A stretch of DNA of 64,000 nt from UBA6164 sp964344155 (GCA_964344155.1 CAYFMG010000003.1:22326-86325); one strand, 5' to 3'; counted from the stretch's first letter, positions 20,999 through 31,900 are shown. Notes: generated by a model not told the origin, from the sequence alone. Program-made: numbers and translations.

Positions 20999-22261
20999 TT
21001 AAATAATACTTTTTAGGTACTTTAACTGCCTTTTTTTAAGTTCATCTTTTACTTTTTTTGAGTGTGTATCTATAGCTTTTCTTAGGTTACGTTTGTATTT
21101 TATAGCTAGAGATGAGTCATGACTTCAGTATTTTTTAACTACTATAGAGTTAATTTTATTACTTACTTTTTTTAATTGTTCTCTTAATTCTTTTGTTAGG
21201 ATTACATCTTCATCCAATTTATTATCCTTTTTCTTGAATATTCATCAACCAAAATCTTGTCTTAGTGCTGCATATGTTCTTTTTCCAAAATATCAGGCAC
21301 TAGGTGATCTGCTAGAACTGATTACATTGTTTGCTACTTGATATCTAACTAAGCTAGATTTAACACTACTAAATTTTCAATCTACTTTTCAATTATATAG
21401 TTTTAATTCTTTTAGTAGTTGTTGTACTTTAACTACATTTTGTTTTTTAGGTTTTTCTGCATTTAGAGTTAATCCATTGTATTTTACTACTGGAGATTCA
21501 TCAAACTCTATACTTATTTCTCTAGTATTTGGTACTACTTTTCATTTTACTTTTCTTTTTCACCATTTTAGTGCTCTTATTAATCATTCATCTCAGTATC
21601 ACATCCATACATCTATCCTATCATACTCAAATCATCTTTCTCAAGAATTTACAATAGCTCATCATCTATCCTCTACTACTCATACTCATATTCATTCTAA
21701 TTCTATTTTTGTACCGTATCTATAGTTTCTAGGTGCTGCTAATACTCAATTAAAAACTTTTTTCTTTGATGCTGTTAGTTTTCATCATCAATTAAGTCTT
21801 ATATCTCATCTATACGATCATGTTGTATATCTTCTTTGTCATGGTAAAGGAGAATAATATGCAGTAACATAAAAATATCTTATATTTGTATCAGGTTGAT
21901 CCATTATTAAGTATTTTTTAGTTATTTCATCAAAATTATCTGGAAAATCTTCTTGCAAGGCTGTTAATGTTTTAATTCCAAAGTATCAAGCTCAGTAATC
22001 TGTTTCTTTCTTAATTAATCATGTTTTTCTTTGATAATCTAAGAGAGCTTTTTTTGTACTTGAATATTTTCAGTCTATTTCTCAATCATATAATCAAAAA
22101 TCTCTCATTGCTAACTGCATTTTTCTTATTTTTTTATCCTTTAATCAAGAGTGTATTTGAGTTTCAAGCTCAGGAAAACTAGCTGCAAAACTTTCAGCTA
22201 ATCAAGAAAAAAACAAAGATATTGATATAAAAGCTAAAACAAAGCTTTTTATTAGATTCAT
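20999..22261 (-). CDS. Second 3D-domain wall hydrolase, paralogue of the downstream gene
   Basis: This 420-aa protein has a signal peptide (MNLIKSFVLAFISISLFFSG), an N-terminal peptidoglycan-binding-like repeat (KIRKMQLAMRDFGLYDGEI), then the 3D domain: VTAYYSPLPGQRRYTTGSY, AAPRNYRYGTKIELEGIGVG, VEDRGGAIVNSG and RIDVWMGYGDEGLIRALKWG. A second binding repeat follows (KVQQLLKELKLYNGKVDGKF). Domain order differs from its paralogue: here one binding repeat precedes and one follows the 3D domain. The two probably arose by tandem duplication and domain shuffling. The basic C-terminal tail is of unknown use. Confidence 0.85.
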
Positions 22262-22286
22262 AATATTTTTTTAATATTTAAAAGGA

Positions 22287-22856
22287 TTATTCTCATGCTC
22301 AAACTACTACTTTTGCATGCCTTAGTACTTTATCTTCTAACTTATACCCTTTTTCAAATTCATCAAAAATTATTCACTCTTTTTGTCATGGGACTGTAGT
22401 CATTACATCATGTTTGTCTGGATCTACTTCTTCTCATTTAGAATTAAATACTTTAACTCACATTCAGTCTAAATCTTTTTTTAATTTCTTCTCAAGTGAT
22501 AATAATCATTCAAATAATGCTCAGTTTTGTAAGTCTTCTGGTGTATTTTGTATAATTCTTTCTAAATCATCTACTCTAGGTAGTATTTTTTTAAATATAT
22601 CTTGTTTTAAGAAAAAGATCATATCTTGTTTATCTCTCTCTGTTCTTTTTTTAAAGTTTTCAAAATCAGCCATAGTTCTAGCTAATACATCTCTACATTT
22701 TTCTTCTTCTGGGTTTTGTTCTTCTGTTGGGTGTATACTTTCCTCTAGTTTTTCTTCATCTATTTCCCCTTCTTCGTTTTCTATTTCCTCTAGCTCATCT
22801 TCCATCTCTTCTATAATATCTTGCTCTTCTTGTTTGTTTCTATCATCAGTTGTCAT
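22287..22856 (-). CDS. grpE: Nucleotide exchange factor GrpE
   Basis: The 189-aa protein has a very acidic N-terminus (EEMEDELEEIENEEGEIDEE), then the GrpE helix segment DVLARTMADFENFKKRTERD, the KILPRVDDLERII region, and the beta-domain end (WEEVDPDKHDVMTTVPGQ; KGYKLEDKVLRHAKVVVGAG). It releases ADP from DnaK. dnaK and dnaJ are not in the window. The start is the ATG at 22856; the frame extends upstream without a better start. Confidence 0.93.
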
Positions 22857-22943
22857 ATTTATTTGTTTTTTATAATTAAAATTTATAACATAAAAATTAT
22901 ATAGAAAAATATAAAAAATCAAGAAAAAAAATCAACTAATATA

Positions 22944-24029
22944 TTATTTTAATATTTCAGTTACATGTCACATTTTTCTTCAAGGTTTTGTTTCCTGTTT
23001 TCAATAATCGTAAAATCTTTTATTTCATATTTGTGTAATTTGTTGTTTAGGATTATTAGGGTCTCTTCATGGTATTGAGTTTATTTTATCTCATAGCAAA
23101 TTATCCATCCTTGTTCTTTCTAATAATTCTATTTTTCAGAAATCTTGATCTAAAATTGCCTTTATAAATATAGAATATTGAGACTGATTATAGCTTTCTA
23201 TAGTTGGATGTCATGAATTATGTGGACGTGGCGCTAATTCATTTATAAGTATGCTTCAATCGCTTAAAACAAACATTTCAACAGCAAGTAATCATTCAAT
23301 TCACATTGATTCAGCTATATCCATAGTTATGTTTTTTGCTTGCATTGCAATCTGTTCATCTATTCTTGCTGGAGTTATTGTTGTTCTTAATATTCAATTT
23401 TTATGAATATTTTCAGCTGGCTCAAATGCTATCATGTCTCAATTTGGTCTTCTTCAAAGGATTACAGAAATCTCCATTTTGTAATCAACTATTTTTTCAT
23501 AGATAAGTTCTTTTCAACTTAGTTCTTCCATAGCACTTCCTATATCTGCTTCACTATATATTCTTACTTGTCATTTTCAATCATAACCATCTCTAGCTGT
23601 TTTTAATATTCATTCTCATAATTCAGAATAAGTTGCTTTTAAATCAGCAATATTATCTATTCATTGAAAAGCTGTTGTTTTTGCTCAAGCATCAATTACT
23701 GCTTGTTTTTCTGTTAATCTGTTTTGAATTAAGTGAAATACTCAAGAATTAGGTTTTATATTTAATCATCTATTTTCCAGTTCTATTAATAAGTCTGTTG
23801 GAACATTTTCCCATTCCATAGTAATTACATCAGGTGACTCAGAAACAAATAAATTTATATTATCTGATAAATAACTATATCAATCTGCTGATAATATTTT
23901 TGATACTTGTCATGCAGGACTTTCTTCTCATTCATTTCAATATACAATTGTTTCTATTCACATACTTTGTGCCTCTAAAGCTGTTAATTGTCATAATTGT
24001 CAATCTCATAGTATTCATATTTTTGTCAT
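22944..24029 (-). CDS. purK: N5-carboxyaminoimidazole ribonucleotide synthase
   Basis: This 361-aa ATP-grasp enzyme uses ATP and bicarbonate to carboxylate AIR in purine synthesis. The start MTKIGILGDGQLGQLTALEA is the classic PurK N-terminus. TVIDAGAKTTAF-like segment QAVIDAGAKTTAF, ARDGYDGKGQVRIY (ATP loop) and the metal-binding end INELAPRPHNSGHPTIES then YNQSQY are all present. No other purine gene is nearby, so it stands alone. Glycines 5, 8, 10 and 13 are all TGA. Confidence 0.93.
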
Positions 24030-24170
24030 AATAATTTCTTTAAGGTGTAATTATTCAATATATCTTATTGATTTTTCTAAAAAAACAAGTCTAATTTATT
24101 TTTCTTAATAAAACTTTACATTTCTTAATCACTAAATAGAATAATATAAATTATTTAATAAAATATAATT

Positions 24171-24953
24171 ATGAAAATAATATCTTGGAATGTAAATGGT
24201 ATAAGAGCTGTAGCTAAAAAATGATTTAAGGACTTTGTAGAATGAGAATCACCTGATATCCTTTGTATACAGGAAACAAAGGCTTTTGAAGATCAATTTT
24301 TAAAAGATGTATGAGAGTTAGAATGATACAATTACTTATGGCATGCTTGAGAAAGAGCTTGATATGCTTGAACAGCTATTTTTTATAAAGAAAATTTAGA
24401 AGTAAAAGATACAAAAAAACATTTTGATGAAATAGAACACTTTCATACAGATGGTAGAATGACAGAAATAGATTTTTGAGACTTTGTTTTAATCAATGGT
24501 TATTTCCCTAATGGTTGAACAAGAGCTGATGGTACAGAAATGGTAACATACAAACTAGATTTTTATAATCATCTTATAGATTATTCAAGAAGATTGAAAC
24601 AAGACTGAAGAAATGTAATTATGACATGAGATTTTAATATATGTCACACTGAAATAGATATAGCAAGACCTAAGGAAAATGAAAACTCTATAGGTTTTCT
24701 CCCTATTGAAAGAGAAAAAATCTGAGAACTAATAAATGATTGAAATACAGATGTATGGAGACATTTTAACCCAGCAAAAACTGATGTATATTCTTGGTGG
24801 AGTTATAGGGCTTGAGCTAGACCTAGAAATGTTTGATGGAGAATTGATTATTTTGTTGTAAATAATGATTTTGTAGATAATATAGAAGATATAGAATATT
24901 TAACTGATGTTATATGATCTGATCATTGTCCTGTTTTATTAAAACTAAAATAA
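24171..24953 (+). CDS. xthA: Exodeoxyribonuclease III (AP endonuclease)
   Basis: This 260-aa protein shows all ExoIII/Ape1 motifs: MKIISWNVNGIRAVAKKGF, CIQETKAF (catalytic Glu), NGYFPNGG, MTGDFNICHTEIDIARP, WWSYRAGARPRNVGWRIDYF and GSDHCPVLLKLK. It cuts DNA at abasic sites for base-excision repair. Start ATG at 24171. The next gene begins 4 nt after its stop, so the two are probably cotranscribed. Confidence 0.96.
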
Positions 24954-24957
24954 AATT

Positions 24958-25701
24958 ATGAATAATAAATTTGATAATCATTTTTTTGGTAAGTATGCAA
25001 TTTACCCTTGAGAAAAAGTTCTATGAGTTTTACGTACTCACGGTTTAACTATATTTAATAAAGTTGTTTTAAATATTATATTATTTGCGATTATTCCTAT
25101 ATTGATTTATTTCAATGTAAAGATAGTAAATGATTTTGTTTCTTTTTCTGGCTTAGAATTTTATCTTTTTGCAGTTTTTCTAAAAATACTTATAGATATT
25201 TTTATTCGGTATTATACAGTTTTTGTTATAACTAATTTTTGAATGATTCGACTAACTGTTAAATCTCTAAAATTAGAAAAATTTTATATAACATATGAAA
25301 GAATAGAATATTTAGAAATATTGGAAAATGGTATTTTTAATAAAAGCTTAAAAACTTGAGATCTTGTTGCTCATTTATTTCCTGATGATTCTCTGCTTAA
25401 AAAAGATGAGCCTGATGAGGTTGTTTTAAAAAAACTACCAAAACCATTTCTTGCTTCAGAATTAATTGAAAATGCATTTAATGAGGTTGTTATAAAAGAT
25501 GATGATATAGATGAAAATTATGATGTAATTATGAATACTCTATGAGGTGCTGTCCAAAACTATTTACATAGAAATAAAAGAAGACCTATTCCTCATATGA
25601 ATAATATTCCTGAAGAAGAACAAGAAGAAGAAATTCTTAGTGAAGAAGAAATAATTATAAGAGATACTGAAAGTAAGGATTGAACTATAGATTTAAGATA
25701 A
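24958..25701 (+). CDS. PH-domain-like membrane protein (YdbS/bPH2 type)
   Basis: The 247-aa protein has a short N-terminal region (KYAIYPGEKVLGVLRTHGLT), two membrane segments (about residues 35-55 and 67-95), then a beta-rich segment VFVITNFGMIRLTVKSLKLE with YITYERIEYLEILENGIF. That pattern is typical of bacterial PH-like bPH2 proteins. The acidic C-terminus (EEEQEEEILSEEEIIIRD) is cytoplasmic. The role is unknown in this lineage. It follows xthA with a 4-nt gap. Confidence 0.65.
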
Positions 25702-25713
25702 ATTAAAAAAAGA

Positions 25714-25742
25714 TTGACAAATGTATTTTTTCTTTATTATAT
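25714..25742 (+). promoter_or_regulatory. Promoter of the 111-aa coiled-coil gene
   Basis: A consensus -35 TTGACA at 25714-25719 is followed after 17-18 nt by a TTATAT/TATATG -10 region. A Shine-Dalgarno AAAGGAG lies at about 25762, 10 nt before the ATG. Confidence 0.65.
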
Positions 25743-25778
25743 GTTAGGTGTTTTTATAGAAAAAGGAGTACCTTAAAA

Positions 25779-26114
25779 ATGTCTAAAGAAAAACACGCGC
25801 ATGAAATTGAGCTGATGTATAAGCAGAGAGAAATAGAGCAGCTTACAGTAAAAGTTTTTGAATTATCTCAGGAGGTGCTAAAAGTACAGGAACAGTATGA
25901 AAGTGATAGTATGCTTGATAAAGCTGAAATCGTGTCACTGCAGTCTCAAAATGAGGAACTCAGTAGACAAATCAGTGATTTGCATGCTGTAATCAGATAT
26001 AATTTTACTATGATGCAAGAAGACAGAGAATTTAATGATAGTCTTGCATCTGGAACTCGTGTAATTACAGAGTTGATGGAAGATTTAGCCAATGGTAAAA
26101 TTATTACTCATTAG
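25779..26114 (+). CDS. Small coiled-coil protein, standard-code cassette
   Basis: The 111-aa protein is predicted to be almost wholly helical, with heptad-like leucines and Glu/Gln richness (MSKEKHAHEIELMYKQREIE; EVLKVQEQYESDSMLDKAEI). It contains no TGA; both glycines are GGN. CTG, CAG and GTG codons are much more frequent than in neighbours. It has its own promoter, Shine-Dalgarno and terminator and sits between two resident genes on the same strand. No function recognised; possibly a structural or regulatory protein of a mobile element. Confidence 0.75.
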   Translation: MSKEKHAHEIELMYKQREIEQLTVKVFELSQEVLKVQEQYESDSMLDKAEIVSLQSQNEELSRQISDLHAVIRYNFTMMQEDREFNDSLASGTRVITELMEDLANGKIITH

Positions 26115-26138
26115 GTGTTAATTATTTTAAGGTCAACA

Positions 26139-26165
26139 AACGCTAGCCAGAAATGGCTGGCGTTT
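26139..26165 (+). terminator. Terminator of the coiled-coil cassette
   Basis: A GC-rich stem (aacgctagcca / tggctggcgtt) with a GAAA tetraloop is followed by a T run. This is a textbook rho-independent terminator. Confidence 0.92.
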
Positions 26166-26191
26166 TTGTTTTTTTTGGATATACTATCAAT

Positions 26192-27982
26192 ATGACTACA
26201 AAAATAACTAATCTTTTGAAAAAAATACCAAAGTCCCCTTGAATTTATAAATTTTTAGATAAAAAATGAAAAATAATTTATATCTGAAAATCTGTAAAAT
26301 TATATTCAAGGGTTAATTCTTATTTTAACTGAAAAACTAAACTCAATTTTGCTAAACAAAAAATGGTTAAGCAAATTGATAATATAGAAACAATTATCAC
26401 AAACAATGAAACAGAAAGTTTGATACTAGAAACAACACTGATAAAAAAACATGAGCCAAAGTATAATATATTGATGAAGGATGGGAAAAATCATATATAT
26501 ATAAAAATAACAGATGAAAAATATCCTAAAATAATAAAAACAAGAATAAAAAATAGTAGATGAATATATTTTTGACCATATATAAGTACTTATTATGTGA
26601 ATAATATATTAAAATTAATTAAAAATATATTTTGATATTGAGTTGCTGAACATAATTTTTTTCTAACAAAAAATAGTTATAACTTGGATAAATATATATT
26701 TAAAAATGATTTAAAAATAGAAGACTATAATAAACAAATAGAAAAAATAAAAGACTTTTTAAAGTGAAATACTTATAAAATCAAAAAAGACTTAGAACAA
26801 AAAATGCTCAGCAAAGCTACAAAACTAGAATTTGAAGAAGCTGGAAAAATAAAAAAACAACTAGAATCAATACAAATATTAGAAGAAAATCAAATAGTTA
26901 GAGACTCTGTTAATTGAAATTTTATAGTATTTAATATATTAGAAAAATTTGATAAGATATTTGTATGAAAAATAGAGATAAATGATGGAAAAATAGTTTG
27001 ATTTAGTAATTATGATATAAAAAATAATCTATGAGAAGATAAGCAAGAAGTATTAAAACAGGTATTATCAGAAAACTGGATAGAAAACAAAAATATTAAT
27101 TATATAATTCCCTTTGAACTTGAGTTATGAGATATAGAAATAAAACTAGAAATACCGAAAATTTGAAACAAAAAAGAGTTACTAGATCTGTGTTATAAAA
27201 ATATATATGAATATGCTTCAAAAACTCATATAGATTCACTTAGTACAAAGTGATTTACAAAAAAAACTATGCAAAACTTGCTTGATTTATTATGATATAA
27301 GCAAATAAATAAGAGTATAATTTTTGAGTGTAATGACATTTCTCATATTTCATGAAATCATACAGTTGCTAGTCGTAGTATTATAGAAAATTGAAAAAGT
27401 AATACATCAAAATATAAAAGACTTAGAATAAAAACTCTATCTGAATGAAAGATAGATGATTTTAATTCTATGAGAGAAGTAATGACTAGAAGAATTAAAG
27501 AAATAGAAAAACTAAAAAACATCCCTGATCTAATTATAATAGACTGATGAAAATGACAACTAAGTAGTGTCTTAGAAATAGTTAAAGAGAAAAAAATAAA
27601 TATACAACTTGTATGATTAGCTAAAAAAGAAGAAGAATTATTTATAATACCACCCCTTAATCCCCTCCTTACTAAGGAGGGGAAACAAGAAGGAAGATTT
27701 AAAAAAATACTACTAGAGAAAGATAGTAATGAACTTAGGTTGGTTCAAAAAATTAGAGATGAGGCACATAGATTTGCTATAACTTTTAATAGAGATTCTA
27801 GAATAAAATCAATGAAAAAAAATATACTAGAAGAGTTGCCGTGATTTTGACCAAAGACAAGAAAAAAACTACTCAATAAATACCATGATATAGACAAACT
27901 AAAAGATGTATCAAAACAAGAGTTAAAAACTATTTTAAATAAAACTCAAATAGAAACTTTAGAAAATCACTCTATAATATAA
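26192..27982 (+). CDS. uvrC: Excinuclease ABC subunit C
   Basis: The 596-aa protein has a GIY-YIG-type 3'-incision domain at the N-terminus (KSPGIYKFLDKKGKIIYIGK, VNSYFNGK), NNETESLILETTLIKKHEPK, a UvrB-interacting region, and an RNase-H-like 5'-incision domain (ECNDISHISGNHTVAS; DLIIIDGGKGQLSSVL). It ends with a helix-hairpin-helix (LEELPGFGPKTRKKLLNKY). Between the two incision-domain strands it carries the sequence PPLNPLLTKEGKQEG, encoded by a GC-rich palindromic repeat, which is not part of normal UvrC. uvrB is also in the window at 56.0-58.2 kb. Confidence 0.95.
27662..27682. repeat. GC-rich palindromic repeat inside uvrC
   Basis: A perfect 21-nt palindrome (cccctccttactaaggagggg), flanked by CCACCCCTTAAT, is nearly identical to the core of the intergenic repeats at 60242-60264 and 60941-60963. 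It keeps the uvrC frame open. Confidence 0.9.
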
Positions 27983-28045
27983 ATATATCTTTACAAAACT
28001 ACTTTTTTCTATAACATAGTTACAAATAATATATAAAAAAACATT

Positions 28046-28567
28046 ATGCAAGATTTTATAAAAAAATACCATAAAAATAGAGTTTTAACTAATATAAATA
28101 TAGTATTAGCTAGTTTAGTTTTAGCTTTTTGAATAAACTTCTTGTTTGTAGATAATACAAATTTATGACAAAATCTTAAAACAAGTATTATAGATACAAA
28201 TACATATATTGAAAACAAGGCAAATTTAGAAATTCAAAATATAGATAATAAACTCTATATTGTTTCCAATAAGGATATATTAAATGCTACTAATTTATCT
28301 TTAAGTATTACTTATAATCCAGCTAATGTAGATGTACTAGATATTAAATCTAGTTTTTGAGAGCTTGTAAATATATCAAATACTCCATGAATCAATTCCC
28401 TAATACTTACCCTTGATAATCAAAATATAAATCTTTGAACTAAGATTATAGAAATAGAAGTTACTAAAAAAGAAAACAAAAGTGAAAATATGAATATGCT
28501 AAATGCTAACTTCAATGACAAAGATAAAAATCAATACCTACTTTCTACTTCATGAATAACATTTTAA
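28046..28567 (+). CDS. Membrane-anchored secreted protein, function unknown
   Basis: The 173-aa protein has a single N-terminal membrane anchor (INIVLASLVLAFGINFLFV). An extracellular beta-rich domain follows, with LSLSITYNPANVDVLDIKSS and NSLILTLDNQNINLGTKIIE, a cohesin-like pattern. It lies between uvrC and tatD with short gaps (63 nt and 1 nt). No enzyme motif is seen. Confidence 0.6.
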
Positions 28568-28568
28568 T

Positions 28569-29417
28569 ATGATTTTTGATACACACTGTCATCCTTATTT
28601 AAACAAGCAAAAAAACTGAGATAAAACGATAGAAGATTTTTTTGAAAATGGATGAAAATATATAAATATAATATGAACAAATCTTGAGACTACTAAAAAA
28701 GCAATAGATTCAGCAAATAAATATGATGGAGTTTATGCTAGTATATGAATACACCCTTGTGATATAGTAGATTTAGATCTAGAAGAAACCATGAAGAAAC
28801 TAGAAAAAATATACTTAGAAAATAAAGACAAGGTTGTTGCTGTATGAGAATGTTGACTTGATTATTATCGGCTTGAAAGAGATAAAGAAATAAAAAAATT
28901 AGCTCCAGAATATAAACAAAAAGCTATAGAATTAAAAAAAGATTTTCAAAAAATATTTTTTAAAGCTCATATATTATTAGCTAAAGAATATGATCTACCT
29001 TTAATTATCCACAATAGAGAATCAAAGGATGATGTACTTGAAATATTGAAAGAAGTTTGATATAAAAACTTTATATTTCATTGTTACTCTGAAGATTTAG
29101 AATACGCAAATAGTTTAATAGAATTCTCTCCTATTTGTAAGATTAGTTTCTCATGAATTGTGACTTTTTCTTCAGCAAAAGAAGTACAAGATACAGCTAA
29201 AAATATTCCTTTACAACACATATTAGCAGAAACTGACGCTCCATATCTGACTCCAACACCATATAGATGAAAACAAGAAAATGAACCATACTTTACAAAG
29301 TATGTTGTAAAAAAAATAAATGAACTCAGATGAGAGGATTGTAGTAAGCAGATTTTACAAAATTCTTTAGAGGTTTTTGGATTGACAAATAAGAAAAAAG
29401 ATTTAAACTATAATTAA
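28569..29417 (+). CDS. tatD: TatD-family metal-dependent hydrolase
   Basis: The 282-aa protein contains the metal-binding start MIFDTHCHPYLN, ASIGIHPCDIVDLDL, VAVGECGLDYY, LPLIIHNRESKDDV, FHCYSEDLEYA and AETDAPYLTPTPYRGKQNEP-like segment ETDAPYLTPTPYRG, all typical of TatD DNases. These act as 3'-5' exonucleases or DNases in DNA quality control. It starts 1 nt after the preceding stop. The stop lies in the terminator stem. Confidence 0.93.
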
Positions 29418-29440
29418 TTTAGATTAATTATAGTTTTTTT
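29406..29440 (+). terminator. Terminator containing the tatD stop
   Basis: Stem aaactataattaat/attaattatagttt followed by T residues. The last five tatD codons are within the left arm. The next start codon is 2 nt beyond the T run. Confidence 0.8.
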
Positions 29441-29441
29441 G

Positions 29442-30947
29442 ATGCAAATAAATAGTTTTCCTGATCAATTAATACCACATATAGATAGTAAACTTCCTTT
29501 TCAATATACAGAAGGAAGTAAAAGACAAGTAAAAAGTATTCTAGAAAACTGAGTAAATGACCAAGCTCCCAAAAGAGTACTTGTTGAATGAATAACAATA
29601 GACTGAGCTGAAAGTAAGGATTTAGATGATGGAATATGGGCAGAAAGAAAAAAAGACTGATGATATACTATTTTTGTCTCAATTGCTGATCCTACTGAGT
29701 ATATAGATATTCTTTCTAGTATTGATATAGATGCTATGAATAAGTGAACAAGTATATATTTAAATGAAGATTCAATTATTCATATGTTACCAAAAGAGTT
29801 AGCTACAGATTTGGTTTCTTTAAATCATAATACTACAAGATTAAGTCAAACAGTACAAATAGATTATAATGATCAAATGGATGTTATATCTACTGAAATT
29901 TATGAATCAAAGTTTTATAATAAAAATAGATTTGATTATTCTGAGTTTAAAGAACAGTATTTTAATGAATGACATGAGTTTCATAATAGATTAAGGCTTT
30001 TAGATGAAATAGGGCAAAAATTAAGAAAAAAAAGACTTGCTAAATGAATAATTGTTGATTTTGATGATGCTGAGAGATATTTATGAAAAAGTTTTTCTTG
30101 ATGAAAAAATATAGCATCGAGACTTATTGAAGAACTAATGGTCTCTACTAATATTCAAGTTGCTTTATTTCAAGAAAAGAACTATGAAAAACATTGAATA
30201 TATAGGAATCATATGCCTGAATTGGAATGAGTAATAAATATACCAAAACAACTAGAAAGAGCATTTTACTTAAAGAGTATGATGTTTCATTATTGATTAA
30301 AGGAAAAATCATATACTCATTTTACATCACCTATAAGAAGGTATTTTGATTTTATATTACATAGGCAATTAAAAGCTTTTTTAAGAAATGATGAATTTCC
30401 ATATGATGAGGAAAGTCTGAGAAAAATAATTAATAGATATTTAAATGGACAACTTAATAAGGTATATTTTCTAGAAAAAGCTTATCATTTTGAAGAAAAA
30501 GTAAAAAAGAAATATAAAAAAGTACATAGTAAAACAAATTGAGATGTTAGTTTAAAAGATATGAAAATTAATCTACAACATTGAGTAAAACAATGATTAA
30601 AGTTACCAAAAATAATGAGAGATAATATAATAGATAAAATTAATTGATGAGCTATAAAATGAGACTGGATGCGGTTGATTGGTACATATATACTTAGTGA
30701 TGAAAAAGAGATAATAGAAGCATTGAGAGATAGATTATTAAACTGAGAGTCAAAATGAAGATATAGAAATATTCTTAACTCTATATCTTCAACAAAACTT
30801 ACAAGAAGAAGGAATGATGTAATATTTACTATAAGAGAAAAAAACAAAAAAATACATATTTTTATAAATAATTCTTTAGTTGTTAGATGAGCTAATACAC
30901 CTAAAGAAGCTATAATTAAATTATTTAATTATTCATTAAAAAAATAG
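29442..30947 (+). CDS. RNB-domain exoribonuclease (RNase II/R family)
   Basis: The 501-aa protein has the RNB core ITIDGAESKDLDDGIWAE, VSIADPTEYID, YTHFTSPIRRYFDFILHRQL and later basic regions. The Asp cluster in ESKDLDD binds the catalytic magnesium ions. It lacks the N-terminal cold-shock domains of full-length RNase R (about 700-800 aa) and starts almost directly at the catalytic domain, so it is a minimal version. Its role would be 3'-5' RNA decay. The final stop (TAG) is in the shared terminator. Confidence 0.88.
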
Positions 30948-30972
30948 AAACTTAATATTAAGTTTCTATTTT
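30941..30972. terminator. Shared terminator holding both convergent stop codons
   Basis: A perfect 16-bp palindrome arm pair (aaaatagaaacttaat and its complement). The plus-strand TAG (30945-30947) and minus-strand TAG (30966-30968) are placed symmetrically in the two arms, so one hairpin ends both genes. Confidence 0.9.
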
Positions 30973-31559
30973 TTATTGTAGCTTTCAATTTTTCAAACTC
31001 TATCAAAAAAATCTTTTTTAAATCACTTAGCATCTCAGAAATCAGAAAACTTTTTTTCCCATTTATGTCATCATGGATATTTTCTAGCATGTTTTATAGG
31101 ACACCAATATCTTTCTGTTCTTCATCATACTTCAACAGTATAAGAAAAAAGTCAGTTTACATATGAGCAATATAAACAATTAAGTTTTTGTATAAAATTA
31201 AGGTAATCTAATTCTTTTCTATCAAAAACTATGTACTCAGATCTATTAACAATAGGAATTTTGTATAATCTAAAAGCTGTTTGCTGAAAGATAAAAAGCA
31301 TTAAATCAAGAAATAATGCAGGAAAAATCATAGCATAAATAAAAGGCATAGATAATATTTCTCTAATCTGAGCAGAAAAAATAGTATCAAGTATAGACCT
31401 TTTTTGTTTTTTATTTTCTCTTATAGCTTCTGTATTAAATACAATCTTACCTCATTTTATAGTAAAGCCATATTTATCCATAAGTCTTATATATTCTTCT
31501 TTTAGTTCTTGTTTTTTTCTGTCTATCTCTGCTAATATAGCATTTATCTTTGATTTCAT
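30966..31559 (-). CDS. Conserved membrane protein of unknown function
   Basis: This 197-aa protein has an N-terminal coiled segment (INAILAEIDRKKQELKEEYI), one long membrane hairpin (MPFIYAMIFPALFLDLMLFI), and a conserved cytoplasmic end containing LNCLYCSYVNGLFSYTVEVG and RRTERYWCPIKHARK. The CxxC plus WCPIKHA pattern recurs in conserved proteins of many bacteria, but I know of no assigned function. It is monocistronic and convergent with the RNB gene. Confidence 0.75.
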
Positions 31560-31586
31560 AACTCTATTATTAATTTTAAAAAAGTT

Positions 31587-31606
31587 CCTCCCCTGTTAGG
31601 GGGAGG
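31587..31606. repeat. GC-rich palindromic repeat between two genes
   Basis: Cctcccc-tgtta-gggggagg followed by TTAGGAGAGGG. It has the same type of C/G-arm palindrome as the repeats near 27.7, 56.4 and 60.2-61.0 kb. It ends 13 nt before the stop of the small SSB-like gene and may act as its terminator. Confidence 0.75.
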
Positions 31607-31618
31607 TTAGGAGAGGGA

Positions 31619-31900
31619 TTAAAATGGTATATCATCAACTGATATATCATCTGATGTAGTATTGTTACTTTGAGCTTGTTGTTGTCCTCAAGTGTTTTCA
31701 GGATTATATTCATTTAGTGTAAAGTAGTGTGTATCTCCATATTGTCCTACTTCCCTTCTTTTACTCATCGTCATATTTACATATCCTTTTTCATTAGCAT
31801 ATTGTTGTAATTTTTCAAGATTAAAACTCATATTAAAAAATTCTCCAAATTGTCAGTTTATAGCTTTACAGCTTGTTCCTTCTATATATGTTTTAGCCAT
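31619..31900 (-). CDS. Small SSB-like protein with an acidic DDIPF tail
   Basis: The 93-aa protein has a beta-rich body (CKAINGQFGEFFNMSFNLEK; GYVNMTMSKRREVGQYGDTH), a Gln/Asn linker, and the C-terminal tail SDDISVDDIPF. Single-stranded DNA-binding proteins end in the same DDIPF tip, which recruits repair and replication partners. The body is shorter than the normal OB domain of SSB (about 110 residues). It may be a second SSB or an SSB-tail mimic. One TGA glycine follows AIN, so it is resident code. Confidence 0.65.

Noticed and set aside
22414..22875. Long plus-strand Ser-rich open frame opposite grpE
   Set aside because: It is the antisense of the acidic, well-conserved grpE gene. Low-complexity Ser/Phe composition is what Glu/Lys codons give on the other strand.
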